DNA of 64,000 nucleotides from Caenimonas soli (lineage in GTDB: Bacteria; Pseudomonadota; Gammaproteobacteria; Burkholderiales; Burkholderiaceae_C), in assembly GCF_013155545.1 (NCBI RefSeq), contig NZ_JABJVV010000009.1, forward strand, positions 62,001 to 126,000, read 5' to 3'. Numbering within the stretch: position 1 is the first letter of the stretch; each line of letters starts with the position of its first letter. This document shows, one piece after another, positions 55,506 to 64,000 of the stretch. Position numbers and translations under genes: made by a program. The notes beneath the pieces were generated by a model that saw only the letters and a program-made list of their open reading frames with translations, had not been told where the DNA came from and did not search any database.

Positions 55506-58163
55506 GCGAGCCGCCGAAGCAGCACGTTGCAGCATTTCCGCGATGCCGTTGGCGAGCGCCTGCCGGCCGGTGACGAGCACGCCCTGGTGCGTGCCCGGCG
55601 CGCTCATCGTGCTGACGCTCGGGGCAAGGCGGCGCCAGAAACGGGGGTCGGTCTCGAAGTGCTTGCCCTGCTGGGCGATGATGCAAGTGACGCCGACGTC
55701 GATCGGCGGCGGCACATAGCGCGACATGAGCGCGCCATAGGTTCTATCCGCGTTCGCGAACATATCGCGCCGTGGCGCCCGCTGCTCTCGCCACGCGGTG
55801 ATCTTTTTGCGCAAGGCACCAAAGCTGAAAGCCCCGAAGCGCCCGATCCAGCGCCAGCAATGGCGCATGGCATGCTCTCGCACGAATCTTCCCGCCCGGC
55901 CTGGGATCAAGGCCCCCGCGGCATTGAAGATGGCAGGCAGCGCGCGAATAGCCGGCCGCGCATTCAGCGATGTCATTTCGATGAGAAGAAGCTCCAGGAC
56001 TTCCACGCCTGCGCACCGCAGCGTGTATGCGAGTTGCCATGCCACCATGCCGCTGTTGCAAAATCCGGCAATTAACACCGGTGACCGGGGCGCGGCCCTG
56101 AGGATATGTTGCATGTACACGCGTGCGATTTCATCCACGCTGGAACCGAACGGTTCTGGGTAGCAATGCAGCAAGAAGATGGGGTGGTCGCCGGGGATCA
56201 TTGCGGCAAGCTTCTGCGCATAGAAGCCCCTTTCGACATAATCCCCATGACAGAAAAACAGGGGTATGCCGGTGCCTTCCTTCACCTGCGTCATCACCTG
56301 CGGCTCGGCTGGCATGTCCGACGCGAACACTTCGGCCATGCGGCGGATCGTCAGCGTCGACAGCTCCGATTGCGGATAAGGCTTGCCGACGAGTGCTTCA
56401 ACCTCGACCAGCATGTCGGTGGCCAAGAGCGAGTCTCCGCCTATGTCGAAGAAGTCGTCGTCCAGGCCGATCTCCTGCGTGCCGAGCAGTCGCTGCCACA
56501 GGTCCCGCAGCTCGAGGTGCAGCAGGTAATCGTGATCGGGCGGCACGACCTCGCGGGGCCAACTCGGGTACGCCTGGCTCAGCGAGCGGCGCAAAATCTT
56601 GCCCGAGCCGCCGCGCGGCAGGGCCGGCAGGAAGCCGATGCGGCGCGGCAGCTTGAACGCGGCCAGGCGAGCCGCGAGGAATTCCTTGAGCTCGCGCTCC
56701 AAGGCCGTATTCCCGGGTTTCAGGACGACTGCGGCCGCGACGTTTTCTCCCAGGCGCGGATGCGGCACGCCGAACGCCGCGGCTTCCAGCACGGCCGGGT
56801 GCTGCAGCATCACTTTCTCGATTTCGTACGGGGAGACTTTCTCGCCGCCGCGGTTGATGAGCTCCTTGTTGCGCCCGAGGATGGTGAGATAACCGTCCTC
56901 GTCGAGGCGGCCGAGATCGCCGGTCAGGAGCCATCCGCCTTGCAAGCCATAGGGCGCGGAATCGTCATTGGTGACGTAGCCCGGCATCACCGTGGGACCG
57001 CAGATCATGATTTCCCCGACGGTACCGCTCGCAACAGGCTGCCGGTTCGCGTCCACTACCAGGAGTTCACCTGGCGGTGGCAATCCGACGGTGCCCGGCT
57101 TTGCCTTCCCGGGAGGCGCCGGATTGGACGCCATCGTGCCGGATTCACTGAGCCCGTAGAACTCCAGGACCGGCACATGCAACAGCGCCTCCGCCGTGGC
57201 ACGCGTCTGGTCCGGCAGATAGGAACCGGCGCACATGACGAAGCGCAGCGAGCTCACGTGGACCTGGCGTGGCGAGGCCATCATGCGTTCGATCATCCGT
57301 TGCAGAGCGGCCGGCGCGACGAACGACAGGTAAGTCGGCGCGAGTTCGTCAATCCATTCCGCCAGCTCGAACACCTGTTCCGGCGGCGGGAAAACGACCG
57401 TCGCGCCCAGCAATAGCGGGACGAACAGGGATGACTTGAGTCCCGCGGCGTAATAAAGCGGTGCCGTGCACGCAGGGCGGTCCACGGCCGTCATCCTGAA
57501 CCACAGGTCGGAGCCGTGCGTGTCGGCCATGGCGGACAGGTTGCCGTGGGTCACCGGGATCAACTTCGGGGTCCCGGTCGTACCCGAGGACCGCAGCAGC
57601 ACTGCGACATCGGCCTCGACTGCCGGGCGAAGCGGCGCCGGTGAACCCGCGGGGGCGGTAAGCAGTTCCAGCCCGAGCGTGCCGTCCGGCGCCCGGACGG
57701 CATCGAAGACGGTCATGCGCCGTTGAAGGATCGCGGAACGCGCTTCGGTTTTCAGCCAGCGTGGAATCACGATGGCGTGCAACCCGGTGACGACCGCCAG
57801 GTCGATCACCTCTTCCGGCTTTAGGGCGGGATTGATCGGTACCAGCGTCGTGATGCTGGCCAGCGCGACCGCCAACTGCCCACCAGGCATGCCAGGCGGC
57901 ACGAGCAGGCCGACGCGGTGCTCGGTTCGCACGCCCCCTTCGGCCAGCTGACGGGCAACCCGGGAGGTCAACTCGGCCAGCTCGGAAAACGTGACTTGCT
58001 GCGAGCCCACGCTGACGAGTGCCGGCGTTGTGCCGTCTCGAGCCGCCCAACCGGCGATCGCACTCGCGATCGTGCGCGAGCTCGCGCGCGTGCGGGCGAG
58101 CAGTTCGAGCGGGGCGCTCCCATCCACCCCGGGCAGCGGGTCGGTTCCCAACGATGTCTTCAC
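55503..58163 (-). CDS. NRPS-like protein: adenylation - carrier - thioesterase
   Basis: 886 residues. Adenylation domain (about 30-520): LLRSSGTTGTPKLIPVTHGN, YGLSESGTMASN, WLLTGDLGRLDEDGYLTI, GRNKELINRGGEKVSPYEIE, PRGGSGKILRR. Carrier domain (about 535-610) has the phosphopantetheine serine in FFDIGGDSLLATDM. Alpha/beta-hydrolase thioesterase (about 625-880) starts PLFFCHGDYVERGFYAQKLA; the nucleophile elbow reads GFCNSG, so Cys replaces the usual Ser. There is no condensation domain, so it activates one acid and releases it as an acid, ester or cyclised product. It is divergent from the ABC transporter operon; the substrate is not readable. Confidence 0.9.
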   Translation of the reverse strand: MKTSLGTDPLPGVDGSAPLELLARTRASSRTIASAIAGWAARDGTTPALVSVGSQQVTFSELAELTSRVARQLAEGGVRTEHRVGLLVPPGMPGGQLAVALASITTLVPINPALKPEEVIDLAVVTGLHAIVIPRWLKTEARSAILQRRMTVFDAVRAPDGTLGLELLTAPAGSPAPLRPAVEADVAVLLRSSGTTGTPKLIPVTHGNLSAMADTHGSDLWFRMTAVDRPACTAPLYYAAGLKSSLFVPLLLGATVVFPPPEQVFELAEWIDELAPTYLSFVAPAALQRMIERMMASPRQVHVSSLRFVMCAGSYLPDQTRATAEALLHVPVLEFYGLSESGTMASNPAPPGKAKPGTVGLPPPGELLVVDANRQPVASGTVGEIMICGPTVMPGYVTNDDSAPYGLQGGWLLTGDLGRLDEDGYLTILGRNKELINRGGEKVSPYEIEKVMLQHPAVLEAAAFGVPHPRLGENVAAAVVLKPGNTALERELKEFLAARLAAFKLPRRIGFLPALPRGGSGKILRRSLSQAYPSWPREVVPPDHDYLLHLELRDLWQRLLGTQEIGLDDDFFDIGGDSLLATDMLVEVEALVGKPYPQSELSTLTIRRMAEVFASDMPAEPQVMTQVKEGTGIPLFFCHGDYVERGFYAQKLAAMIPGDHPIFLLHCYPEPFGSSVDEIARVYMQHILRAAPRSPVLIAGFCNSGMVAWQLAYTLRCAGVEVLELLLIEMTSLNARPAIRALPAIFNAAGALIPGRAGRFVREHAMRHCWRWIGRFGAFSFGALRKKITAWREQRAPRRDMFANADRTYGALMSRYVPPPIDVGVTCIIAQQGKHFETDPRFWRRLAPSVSTMSAPGTHQGVLVTGRQALANGIAEMLQRAASAAR

Positions 58164-58306
58164 GATCGAGCCTCAGCAGAAAGGTCGAGGTCGATATTGC
58201 CGCAAAAAGCCCTACTGCCGCGCAGGTGATGCCAGCCGTTGCGCTTGTAACACACGGCCCAGCAGGGGGCAATTAATATCCCCGGCATCGGCACACGATG
58301 TGACGT

Positions 58307-59299
58307 GTGACTGAAGGGAGTGACACCATTAACAAAAACGCGCTAATTGACAGGACCGGTGACCGGTTCCGGCGCTCGCGCGAGCTGAAGGCGCGGCTCC
58401 AGCAGCTGGTCCCCGGAGGCGGACACACTTACGCCAAGGGCGACGACCAGTATCCTCAGCTCGCGCCCGGGTTGATGGCGCGGGGCCATGGCGCGCAGGC
58501 AGTCGTCCCCGAATCGGGCGGCTACCTGTCGCTGCACGGGATTCGCAAGGAATACCCCGGCAGCGGCGGGCAGTCCACGCCGGTGCTGTCGTCGATTGAC
58601 TTCGAGATGCAGACGGGCGAGTTCGTCGCCTTCGTCGGCGCCTCGGGCGCCGGCAAGACGACGCTGCTGAAGATCATCGCCGGGCTGCTCGAACCGACCG
58701 CCGGACGCGTGCAACTGCAGGGCCGCACCATCGCGGGCCCGCCGCGGGAGATGGTCTACCTGAGCCAGCAGTACAGCAAGTCGCTGCTGCCGTGGCGCAC
58801 GGTGCTGAAGAACGTCGAGTTCCCGCTCGAACACCGCGCCGGGATTTCGCGTGCCGAGCGCCGCGAGCGCGCCCAGGAGGCGCTGCGCGGCGTCGGGCTC
58901 GCCGAGGCGGCGAACCGCTACCCGTGGCAGCTCTCCGGCGGCATGCAGCAGCGCGTGACGATCGCGCGCGCGCTGGCGGCGCGGCCGTCGATGCTGCTGT
59001 TCGACGAGGCCTTCAGCTCGGTCGACGCGCTGACGCGCATGGAGCTGCAGGACCTGGTCCTCGACACCTGGCAGCGGTACGCGCTGACGATCCTGCTAGT
59101 CACGCACGACATCGACGAGGCGATCTACCTCTCGGACCGCGTCGCGGTGCTGTCGCGCTCACCGTCACGCATCGTGGAGACAGTGACCACGGGTCTTTCG
59201 CGCCCGCGCGCGCAGATTGCGACCCGGGCCAACCCGCGCTTCCTCGAACTGCGCAACCACCTCTACGAATTGGTGTGCCGGCCGGCGGAGACCCCGTGA
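58307..59299 (+). CDS. Chimeric protein: aminotransferase N-terminus fused to NitT/TauT-type ABC ATPase
   Basis: 330 residues. Residues about 14-62 (RFRRSRELKARLQQLVPGGG, HTYAKGDDQYPQLAPG, MARGHG) match the N-terminus of class III (glutamate-1-semialdehyde-like) aminotransferases, where the next residues would open the PLP domain. Instead, from about residue 72 (YLSLHGIRKEYPG) a complete ABC ATPase follows: Walker A GASGAGKTT, Q-loop YLSQQYSKSLLPW, signature LSGGMQQRVTIARAL, Walker B LLFDEAFSSVD, H-loop VTHDIDEA. GTG 58307 lacks a ribosome site; AAGGGAG stands 7 bases before an in-frame ATT, a rare start candidate. The ATPase part should be functional. Confidence 0.85.
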   Translation: MTEGSDTINKNALIDRTGDRFRRSRELKARLQQLVPGGGHTYAKGDDQYPQLAPGLMARGHGAQAVVPESGGYLSLHGIRKEYPGSGGQSTPVLSSIDFEMQTGEFVAFVGASGAGKTTLLKIIAGLLEPTAGRVQLQGRTIAGPPREMVYLSQQYSKSLLPWRTVLKNVEFPLEHRAGISRAERRERAQEALRGVGLAEAANRYPWQLSGGMQQRVTIARALAARPSMLLFDEAFSSVDALTRMELQDLVLDTWQRYALTILLVTHDIDEAIYLSDRVAVLSRSPSRIVETVTTGLSRPRAQIATRANPRFLELRNHLYELVCRPAETP

Positions 59300-60084
59300 G
59301 GCGCCTGCTACACGCTGCGCCGGGCATCGGTTTCCTGCTGCTTGCGGTACTCGCGTGGGAACTGGTGGCCCGCAACCTAGGCGATCGAGCGGGGATATTC
59401 CCGCCTCCCTCGGCGATCTTCCCGTCGCTGGCCGAGATGGCCGTCGACGGCAGATTGCTGCCGGCCCTCGGGCACACGCTGTACCGGCTGGCCGCGGGCT
59501 ACCTGCTCGGCCTGGTACCGGCGGTCGCGCTCGGGCTGCTGATGGGCTCCTCGGCATCGGTCTACCGGCTGTTCGAACCCCTGGTCGAACTGCTGCGGCC
59601 GATCCCGAAGCCGGCGCTGGTGCCCCCGCTGATGTTCTTCCTGGGTCTGGGCGACGCGATGAAGCTTACGATCGTCGCGCTCGCGGTGTTCTTCCCGATC
59701 CTGATCAACCTGGTACAGGCAGTCCGCCGCATGGAGCCCGAACTGTTGGATGCCGCGCGCACCTTTGGCCTGGGGCGCGGCGCGACGCTGCTCAAAGTGG
59801 TGCTGCCGGCCAGCCTGCCGCCGCTCATGGCCGGAATGCAGATCAGCCTCGGCCTCGCGCTCGTGGTGGTGATCCTGGCCGAGATGATCGGCGCGGGCGT
59901 CGGCATCGGCTTCGGCGTCATCGACGCCGAGCGCTCGTTCCGCGTCAAGGAAATGTACGCCTGGGTGGTGGCCACGGCCGTCACGGGCTACCTGCTGAAT
60001 TTCCTGTTCGAAAAATGGCGCCAGCGCCTGCTGCACTGGCACCGCGACATCGAGGACCTGCAGCGATCGGCGCTGCAGAACTGA
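59296..60084 (+). CDS. ABC transporter permease, NitT/TauT (SsuC-like) type
   Basis: 262 residues with six helices and the EAA loop ELLDAARTFGLGRGATLLKVV (about 155-175), followed by LPASLPPLMAGMQISLGLAL, typical of SsuC/TauC permeases. GTG 59296 overlaps the ATPase stop (GTGA). It is the first of two permeases in the operon, implying a heterodimeric channel. Confidence 0.9.
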   Translation: MRRLLHAAPGIGFLLLAVLAWELVARNLGDRAGIFPPPSAIFPSLAEMAVDGRLLPALGHTLYRLAAGYLLGLVPAVALGLLMGSSASVYRLFEPLVELLRPIPKPALVPPLMFFLGLGDAMKLTIVALAVFFPILINLVQAVRRMEPELLDAARTFGLGRGATLLKVVLPASLPPLMAGMQISLGLALVVVILAEMIGAGVGIGFGVIDAERSFRVKEMYAWVVATAVTGYLLNFLFEKWRQRLLHWHRDIEDLQRSALQN

Positions 60085-60116
60085 AGCTTGTTTCACCCCT
60101 ACCAAGGAGAAGCCCG

Positions 60117-61088
60117 ATGAAGAACCTGTACCACCATCTCACCCGCGCGCTGCTGGCCGCTGCGCTCGCGTTGTTCGGGCTGAGCGCACAGGCGCAGACC
60201 GCCAAGCTCAGGGTCGGCGTCGTGCCGATCATCGACATAGCGCCTTTCTACGCGGCGATCGACCAGGGCTACTTCAAGGAAGAGGGGGTCGAGTTCGACA
60301 TCACCTCCGCGGTGATCAGCAACCCGTTGGTGGCGCAGCTGGCTGCCGGTCAGCTCGACATCGCGTTCTCGAACATCGTCACCGTGACGCAGGCGATCGA
60401 AAACGGCCTGGACTTGAAGGTCGTGCTGCCCGGCACGCTGATGAAGAAGGGCAACGACGTCAATCCCTGCATTGTCATGAAGGACAGCCCGATCAAGACG
60501 GCCAAGGACCTCGAGGGCAAGCGCCTCGCCACGTCGGCACTGAACAACATCATCTGGCTCTACGCTCGTGAATGGCTGGAGCGCAATGGCGCCGACCCGT
60601 CCAAGGTGCGCATCACCGAAGTGCCGTTCCCGCAGATGCAGGATGCGTTGTTCACCGGCCAGGCCGATGCGGTGTGCCCGACCGAGCCGTTCTTCACGCG
60701 AGCGATGGAAACCGGGAAGGTGCGCGTGCTGGCCTTCATCTACCACGAGGTGACCGACAACCTCGAATCGGTGATGGGGCTGGCGCGCGGCGCCTGGCTG
60801 AAGGATCCGGCCAACGTCGCGGCGCTCGAGCGTTTTGCGCGCGCCTACCGCAGGGGCGTGGCCTTCATGGAGAAAAACAAGAAGGGGCCCGACGGTGTGC
60901 GCATCATCTCCGCCTACACGAAAATGGACCCGTCGGTGGTGGCGAAGATCCAGACTCCGGTATACCCGATGACGGTAAACCAGAAGACCGTCGAGGAGAT
61001 GTCGCGCCTGATGCTGAAGCACGGACTGCTCAAGAAGCCGGCCAACGTCGGCGGCTTTCTGTTCCAGACCGCGACCCAGGCCAACTGA
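60117..61088 (+). CDS. ABC transporter substrate-binding protein, NMT1/THI5-like
   Basis: 323 residues: signal peptide (LLAAALALFGLSAQAQ) and a mature start LRVGVVPIIDIAPFYAAIDQ, then GYFKEEGVEFDI, the standard opening of SsuA/TauA/THI5-type binding proteins. AAGGAG lies 6 bases before ATG 60117. The ligand is probably a small anion, sulfonate or pyrimidine-like compound; it cannot be read from sequence. Confidence 0.92.
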   Translation: MKNLYHHLTRALLAAALALFGLSAQAQTAKLRVGVVPIIDIAPFYAAIDQGYFKEEGVEFDITSAVISNPLVAQLAAGQLDIAFSNIVTVTQAIENGLDLKVVLPGTLMKKGNDVNPCIVMKDSPIKTAKDLEGKRLATSALNNIIWLYAREWLERNGADPSKVRITEVPFPQMQDALFTGQADAVCPTEPFFTRAMETGKVRVLAFIYHEVTDNLESVMGLARGAWLKDPANVAALERFARAYRRGVAFMEKNKKGPDGVRIISAYTKMDPSVVAKIQTPVYPMTVNQKTVEEMSRLMLKHGLLKKPANVGGFLFQTATQAN

Positions 61089-61124
61089 TCGCGATCACGC
61101 AGACAGATACCGGGAGACGACCGC

Positions 61125-61889
61125 ATGCAGAGCACCGCCGCCCGCCGCGCGCCGACCGGGGTCATGCTGGTTCTGCTGCTCGGCGCTTGCTGGGAGGTCT
61201 CGGTGCGCTCCGGCGCGCTGAAGGCCGATGCCTGGCCCGCGCTGTCGACCGTGGGAGCGGTCTTCCTGGACCGGACGGGAGCCGGCGGGCTGTGGGGCGA
61301 AATGGCCGATTCGCTGTGGAACATGGCCAAGGGGTTCGCGCTCGGCAGCCTGCTGGGCCTTTTCGCCGGCGTGCTGCTGGGCGCGTCGCGGCGCCTGTTC
61401 AGGATGCTCGAGCCCACGCTCGAGCTGCTGCGCGTGATTCCGTTGCCGGCGCTGATCCCGCCGGCGCTGCTGGCCCTCGGCGGCGGGCCGAGCATGAAGG
61501 TCGCGATCGTCGCGCTCGCGACCTTCTGGCCCGTGTTCATCAACACACGGTACGGCGTGCGCAGCGTCGAGGAGACCCTGGTCGAGATGGCGCAGACTTT
61601 CGGCACGCCGCGCGCACGTTTCGCGTTCTTTGTGATGCTGCCGGCGGCGTTGCCGCTGGCAGCCGCCGGGCTGCGAATTGCGCTCGCGGCCGCTCTGATC
61701 ACCACGGTCGTCACCGAGATGATTGCCGGCAGCGCGGGCATCGGCCTGTACATCATGACGATGCAGAACGCCGCGCGCATGCCCGAGGTCTACGCGGCGA
61801 TCGCTCTGCTCTCGTTTGTCGGCTACTCGCTCAACTGGGGCCTGCTGGCGCTGGAGCACCGCCTGCTGCCGTGGTGCCATAAACGATAG
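61125..61889 (+). CDS. ABC transporter permease, second NitT/TauT-type subunit
   Basis: 254 residues, six helices, EAA loop EETLVEMAQTFGTPRARFAF then MLPAALPLAAAGLRIALAA. It is distinct in sequence from the permease at 59296, so the importer likely uses two different membrane subunits. It is followed 9 bases later by the truncated phosphodiesterase. Confidence 0.9.
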   Translation: MQSTAARRAPTGVMLVLLLGACWEVSVRSGALKADAWPALSTVGAVFLDRTGAGGLWGEMADSLWNMAKGFALGSLLGLFAGVLLGASRRLFRMLEPTLELLRVIPLPALIPPALLALGGGPSMKVAIVALATFWPVFINTRYGVRSVEETLVEMAQTFGTPRARFAFFVMLPAALPLAAAGLRIALAAALITTVVTEMIAGSAGIGLYIMTMQNAARMPEVYAAIALLSFVGYSLNWGLLALEHRLLPWCHKR

Positions 61890-61898
61890 GAGACAAAC

Positions 61899-62477
61899 TT
61901 GTATACAGACGCATTCGGGAAAGCTCAGCGTCTGGTCCTCCTCGCCCTGGACGCGTGCGATCCCCGGTTGCTGCGCAAGTACATCGCCCAAGGGGAGCTT
62001 CCGAACATCGCCGCGCTCGTGTCGCGAGGCACCTTCGCCAACATGTTGAGCGTGCCATTGCCCCCGGTGACGCAGCCGGCCTGGGCGGCGATTGCGACCG
62101 GGGCGGCGCCAGGCACCACTGGTATCCATATGTCCGTCCATGTTCCCGGGGAGCGCAGTGGCAAGCGCGTGGTGTTGCACAACTTCCCGTGTTCGTGGCC
62201 GCCGCAACTTAAAAATGCAGTGCAAATCCTGCCGCCGTCGGTGCCGCCGCCTTTGGAGGCTGAGCTATTGGTCGCGAGTTCCTATATATCGGGGAACCCG
62301 TACGTGCTGTTGTTCTACGGAAGGCGGGAGGGCTACGACTCGGTGCTGGCGGTCGATGGGCAGAGAGGGCGAGCTGCGGCGCAAGCGTGTGCGAACCTAC
62401 GGGTGGGCGAGATGAGCGATTGGATCAGGGCCGCCTTCGAGAGCCGGGCCGAAGGTGCTCCCCTGCTAAGGGAGTAA
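61899..62477 (+). pseudogene. Truncated alkaline phosphatase-superfamily phosphodiesterase
   Basis: 192 residues from TTG 61899 (AGGAG 6 bases upstream). The first 80 residues match type I phosphodiesterases/nucleotide pyrophosphatases: VLLALDACDPRLLRKYIAQG (first metal Asp) and PPVTQPAWAAIATGAAPGTT (nucleophile Thr). LHNFPCSWPP and LRVGEMSDWI are recognisable downstream segments, but the C-terminal metal-binding half expected in a protein of about 500 residues is missing and the frame stops. The fragment cannot form the two-metal site, so it is probably inactive or has a different job. Confidence 0.65.
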
Positions 62478-62836
62478 ACAGGAGTCAGTGCGGATTGGAG
62501 CAGCAAGCGGGTCGGACGGGTTCGTCTGCAATATCGAGCGAGCATTCTTCAGCTGCAACCCATGAGAGGCCCTGTGCTAATCGACTTGGCACATCCTTTT
62601 GGCAGAACGGTTCCGGATCTGCATCAAGCGCGCGCGAATTCGTGTTCGACCGTGCTGCGGGTCCCATCCAGCCAATTTGGGGGTGGGGTACGGTGGGGTG
62701 CGCTCGGGCGAGATTTCACCATGGCCGCTTGGCGCGCCAGCGCGGGGCCGCTCTTTTCACATACCTCGTCGGTTATGACACCGCGAACTGACCAGCAAGC
62801 CCTAACTGGTGGGTGGATTGGGGGGTAGAAAAGCAG
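62478..62836. other. Gap without a recognisable gene
   Basis: About 360 bases after the truncated phosphodiesterase. An 88-codon frame on the + strand (62562-62828) has no ribosome site and no recognisable family. Nothing else was found; the stretch may be eroded remnants of the phosphodiesterase gene or its neighbour. Confidence 0.4.
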
Positions 62837-62858
62837 AAACGCGCCCGAAGGCGCGTCT
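62837..62858 (-). terminator. Terminator of the serS-tRNA-Ser transcript
   Basis: On the minus strand GACGCGCC-TTCG-GGCGCGTT, a UUCG-capped hairpin, is followed by TCTGCTTTTC. It lies about 13 bases past the tRNA 3' end. Confidence 0.85.
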
Positions 62859-62870
62859 TTTCTGGGTGTC

Positions 62871-62961
62871 TGGCGGAGCAGGTGGGATTCGAACCCACGG
62901 TACGGCATAACCGTACACCGGATTTCGAGTCCGGCGCATTCGACCACTCTGCCACCGCTCC
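62871..62961 (-). tRNA. tRNA-Ser (anticodon CGA)
   Basis: 91 bases. Acceptor stem GGAGCGG pairs with CTGCTCC (one G-U); discriminator G and CCA are encoded. D region GTGGCAGAGTGGTCGAATGC, anticodon stem-loop CCGGA-CTCGAAA-TCCGG with anticodon CGA, a long variable arm TGTACGGTTATGCCGTAC typical of serine tRNAs, and T loop GGGTTCGAATCCC. It lies 41 bases downstream of serS on the same strand. Confidence 0.97.
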
Positions 62962-63002
62962 TGATTCGGTTCGCGTGGTGCGAAGGCGGCAATTCTAACC
63001 GA

Positions 63003-64000
<998 letters not shown>

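Noticed and set aside
62562..62828. 88-codon frame as a gene
   Set aside because: No ribosome site, no family, biased composition; more likely noncoding or remnant sequence.

Overview
The window is high-GC DNA from a beta-proteobacterium, most likely a member of the Comamonadaceae (Ramlibacter/Variovorax-like). The evidence is the gene content: a cbb3 oxidase cluster, Bug-type and PotABCD-type transporters, a TrpRS with a C-terminal extension, a YciO-type protein next to an M50 protease, and a glycine riboswitch ahead of dadA. Genus is inference.

Layout. 1-7.5 kb: the cbb3 cytochrome oxidase operon (ccoI-S-N-O-Q-P-G, leftward), two universal stress proteins and a DksA/TraR-like zinc-finger protein. 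Three perfect FNR/ANR boxes (TTGAC-N4-ATCAA) tie this block into one low-oxygen regulon. 7.5-15.6 kb: a seven-gene leftward operon for uptake (PotABCD-like ABC system) and flavin-dependent oxidation (three-subunit HcnABC/opine-oxidase-like dehydrogenase) of an unidentified amine or amino acid, opposite an IclR regulator coupled to crcB. 15.6-18.1 kb: a small helix-rich protein, a SapC-like protein and a CNNM/CorC-type membrane protein.

18.14-25.81 kb: a complete-looking inovirus (filamentous phage) prophage with rolling-circle Rep, ssDNA-binding protein, major coat, adsorption protein, pVI-like protein, Zot/pI ATPase, several very small membrane proteins, a serine recombinase and a repressor. 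It is integrated inside the 5' end of apaH. The original first codons of apaH remain at the left end (encoding MGLYFIGD, then a stop), while the phage's right end supplies a replacement start (MAAFL) that restores the frame at the shared ATTGGTGAC core. The phage terminator lies just beyond the left core, so in the integrated state the repressor transcript appears to lose its terminator and can read into apaH.

25.8-36.3 kb: housekeeping genes (apaH, rhlE-like helicase, ypfJ-like metallopeptidase, pcp, rnm, a DMT transporter, a YciO/Sua5-like protein, an M50 protease, trpS). They are interrupted at 32.1-34.3 kb by a cluster of extragenic palindromes carrying an IS1111-type (IS110-family) insertion. 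36.3-47.8 kb: a signalling block with two response regulators, two histidine kinases, an rpoN paralogue, an NtrC-type activator, two KGG-repeat stress proteins and a LuxR regulator. Two near-identical sigma-54 promoters, ahead of rpoN-KGG1 and ahead of KGG2, suggest a self-contained sigma-54 circuit.

48-55 kb: a lipoprotein, dodecin, dadA under a tandem glycine riboswitch, a Bug-type binding protein with an M20 amidohydrolase, and small proteins including two DUF3606-like ones. 55.5-62.5 kb: an NRPS-like adenylation-carrier-thioesterase protein divergent from a NitT/TauT-type ABC transporter. The ATPase of that transporter carries the severed N-terminus of a class III aminotransferase, and the last gene is a truncated phosphodiesterase. 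The locus is bounded on the left by a gene fragment and looks like a rearranged specialised-metabolism locus. The window closes with tRNA-Ser(CGA) and the 3' part of serS.
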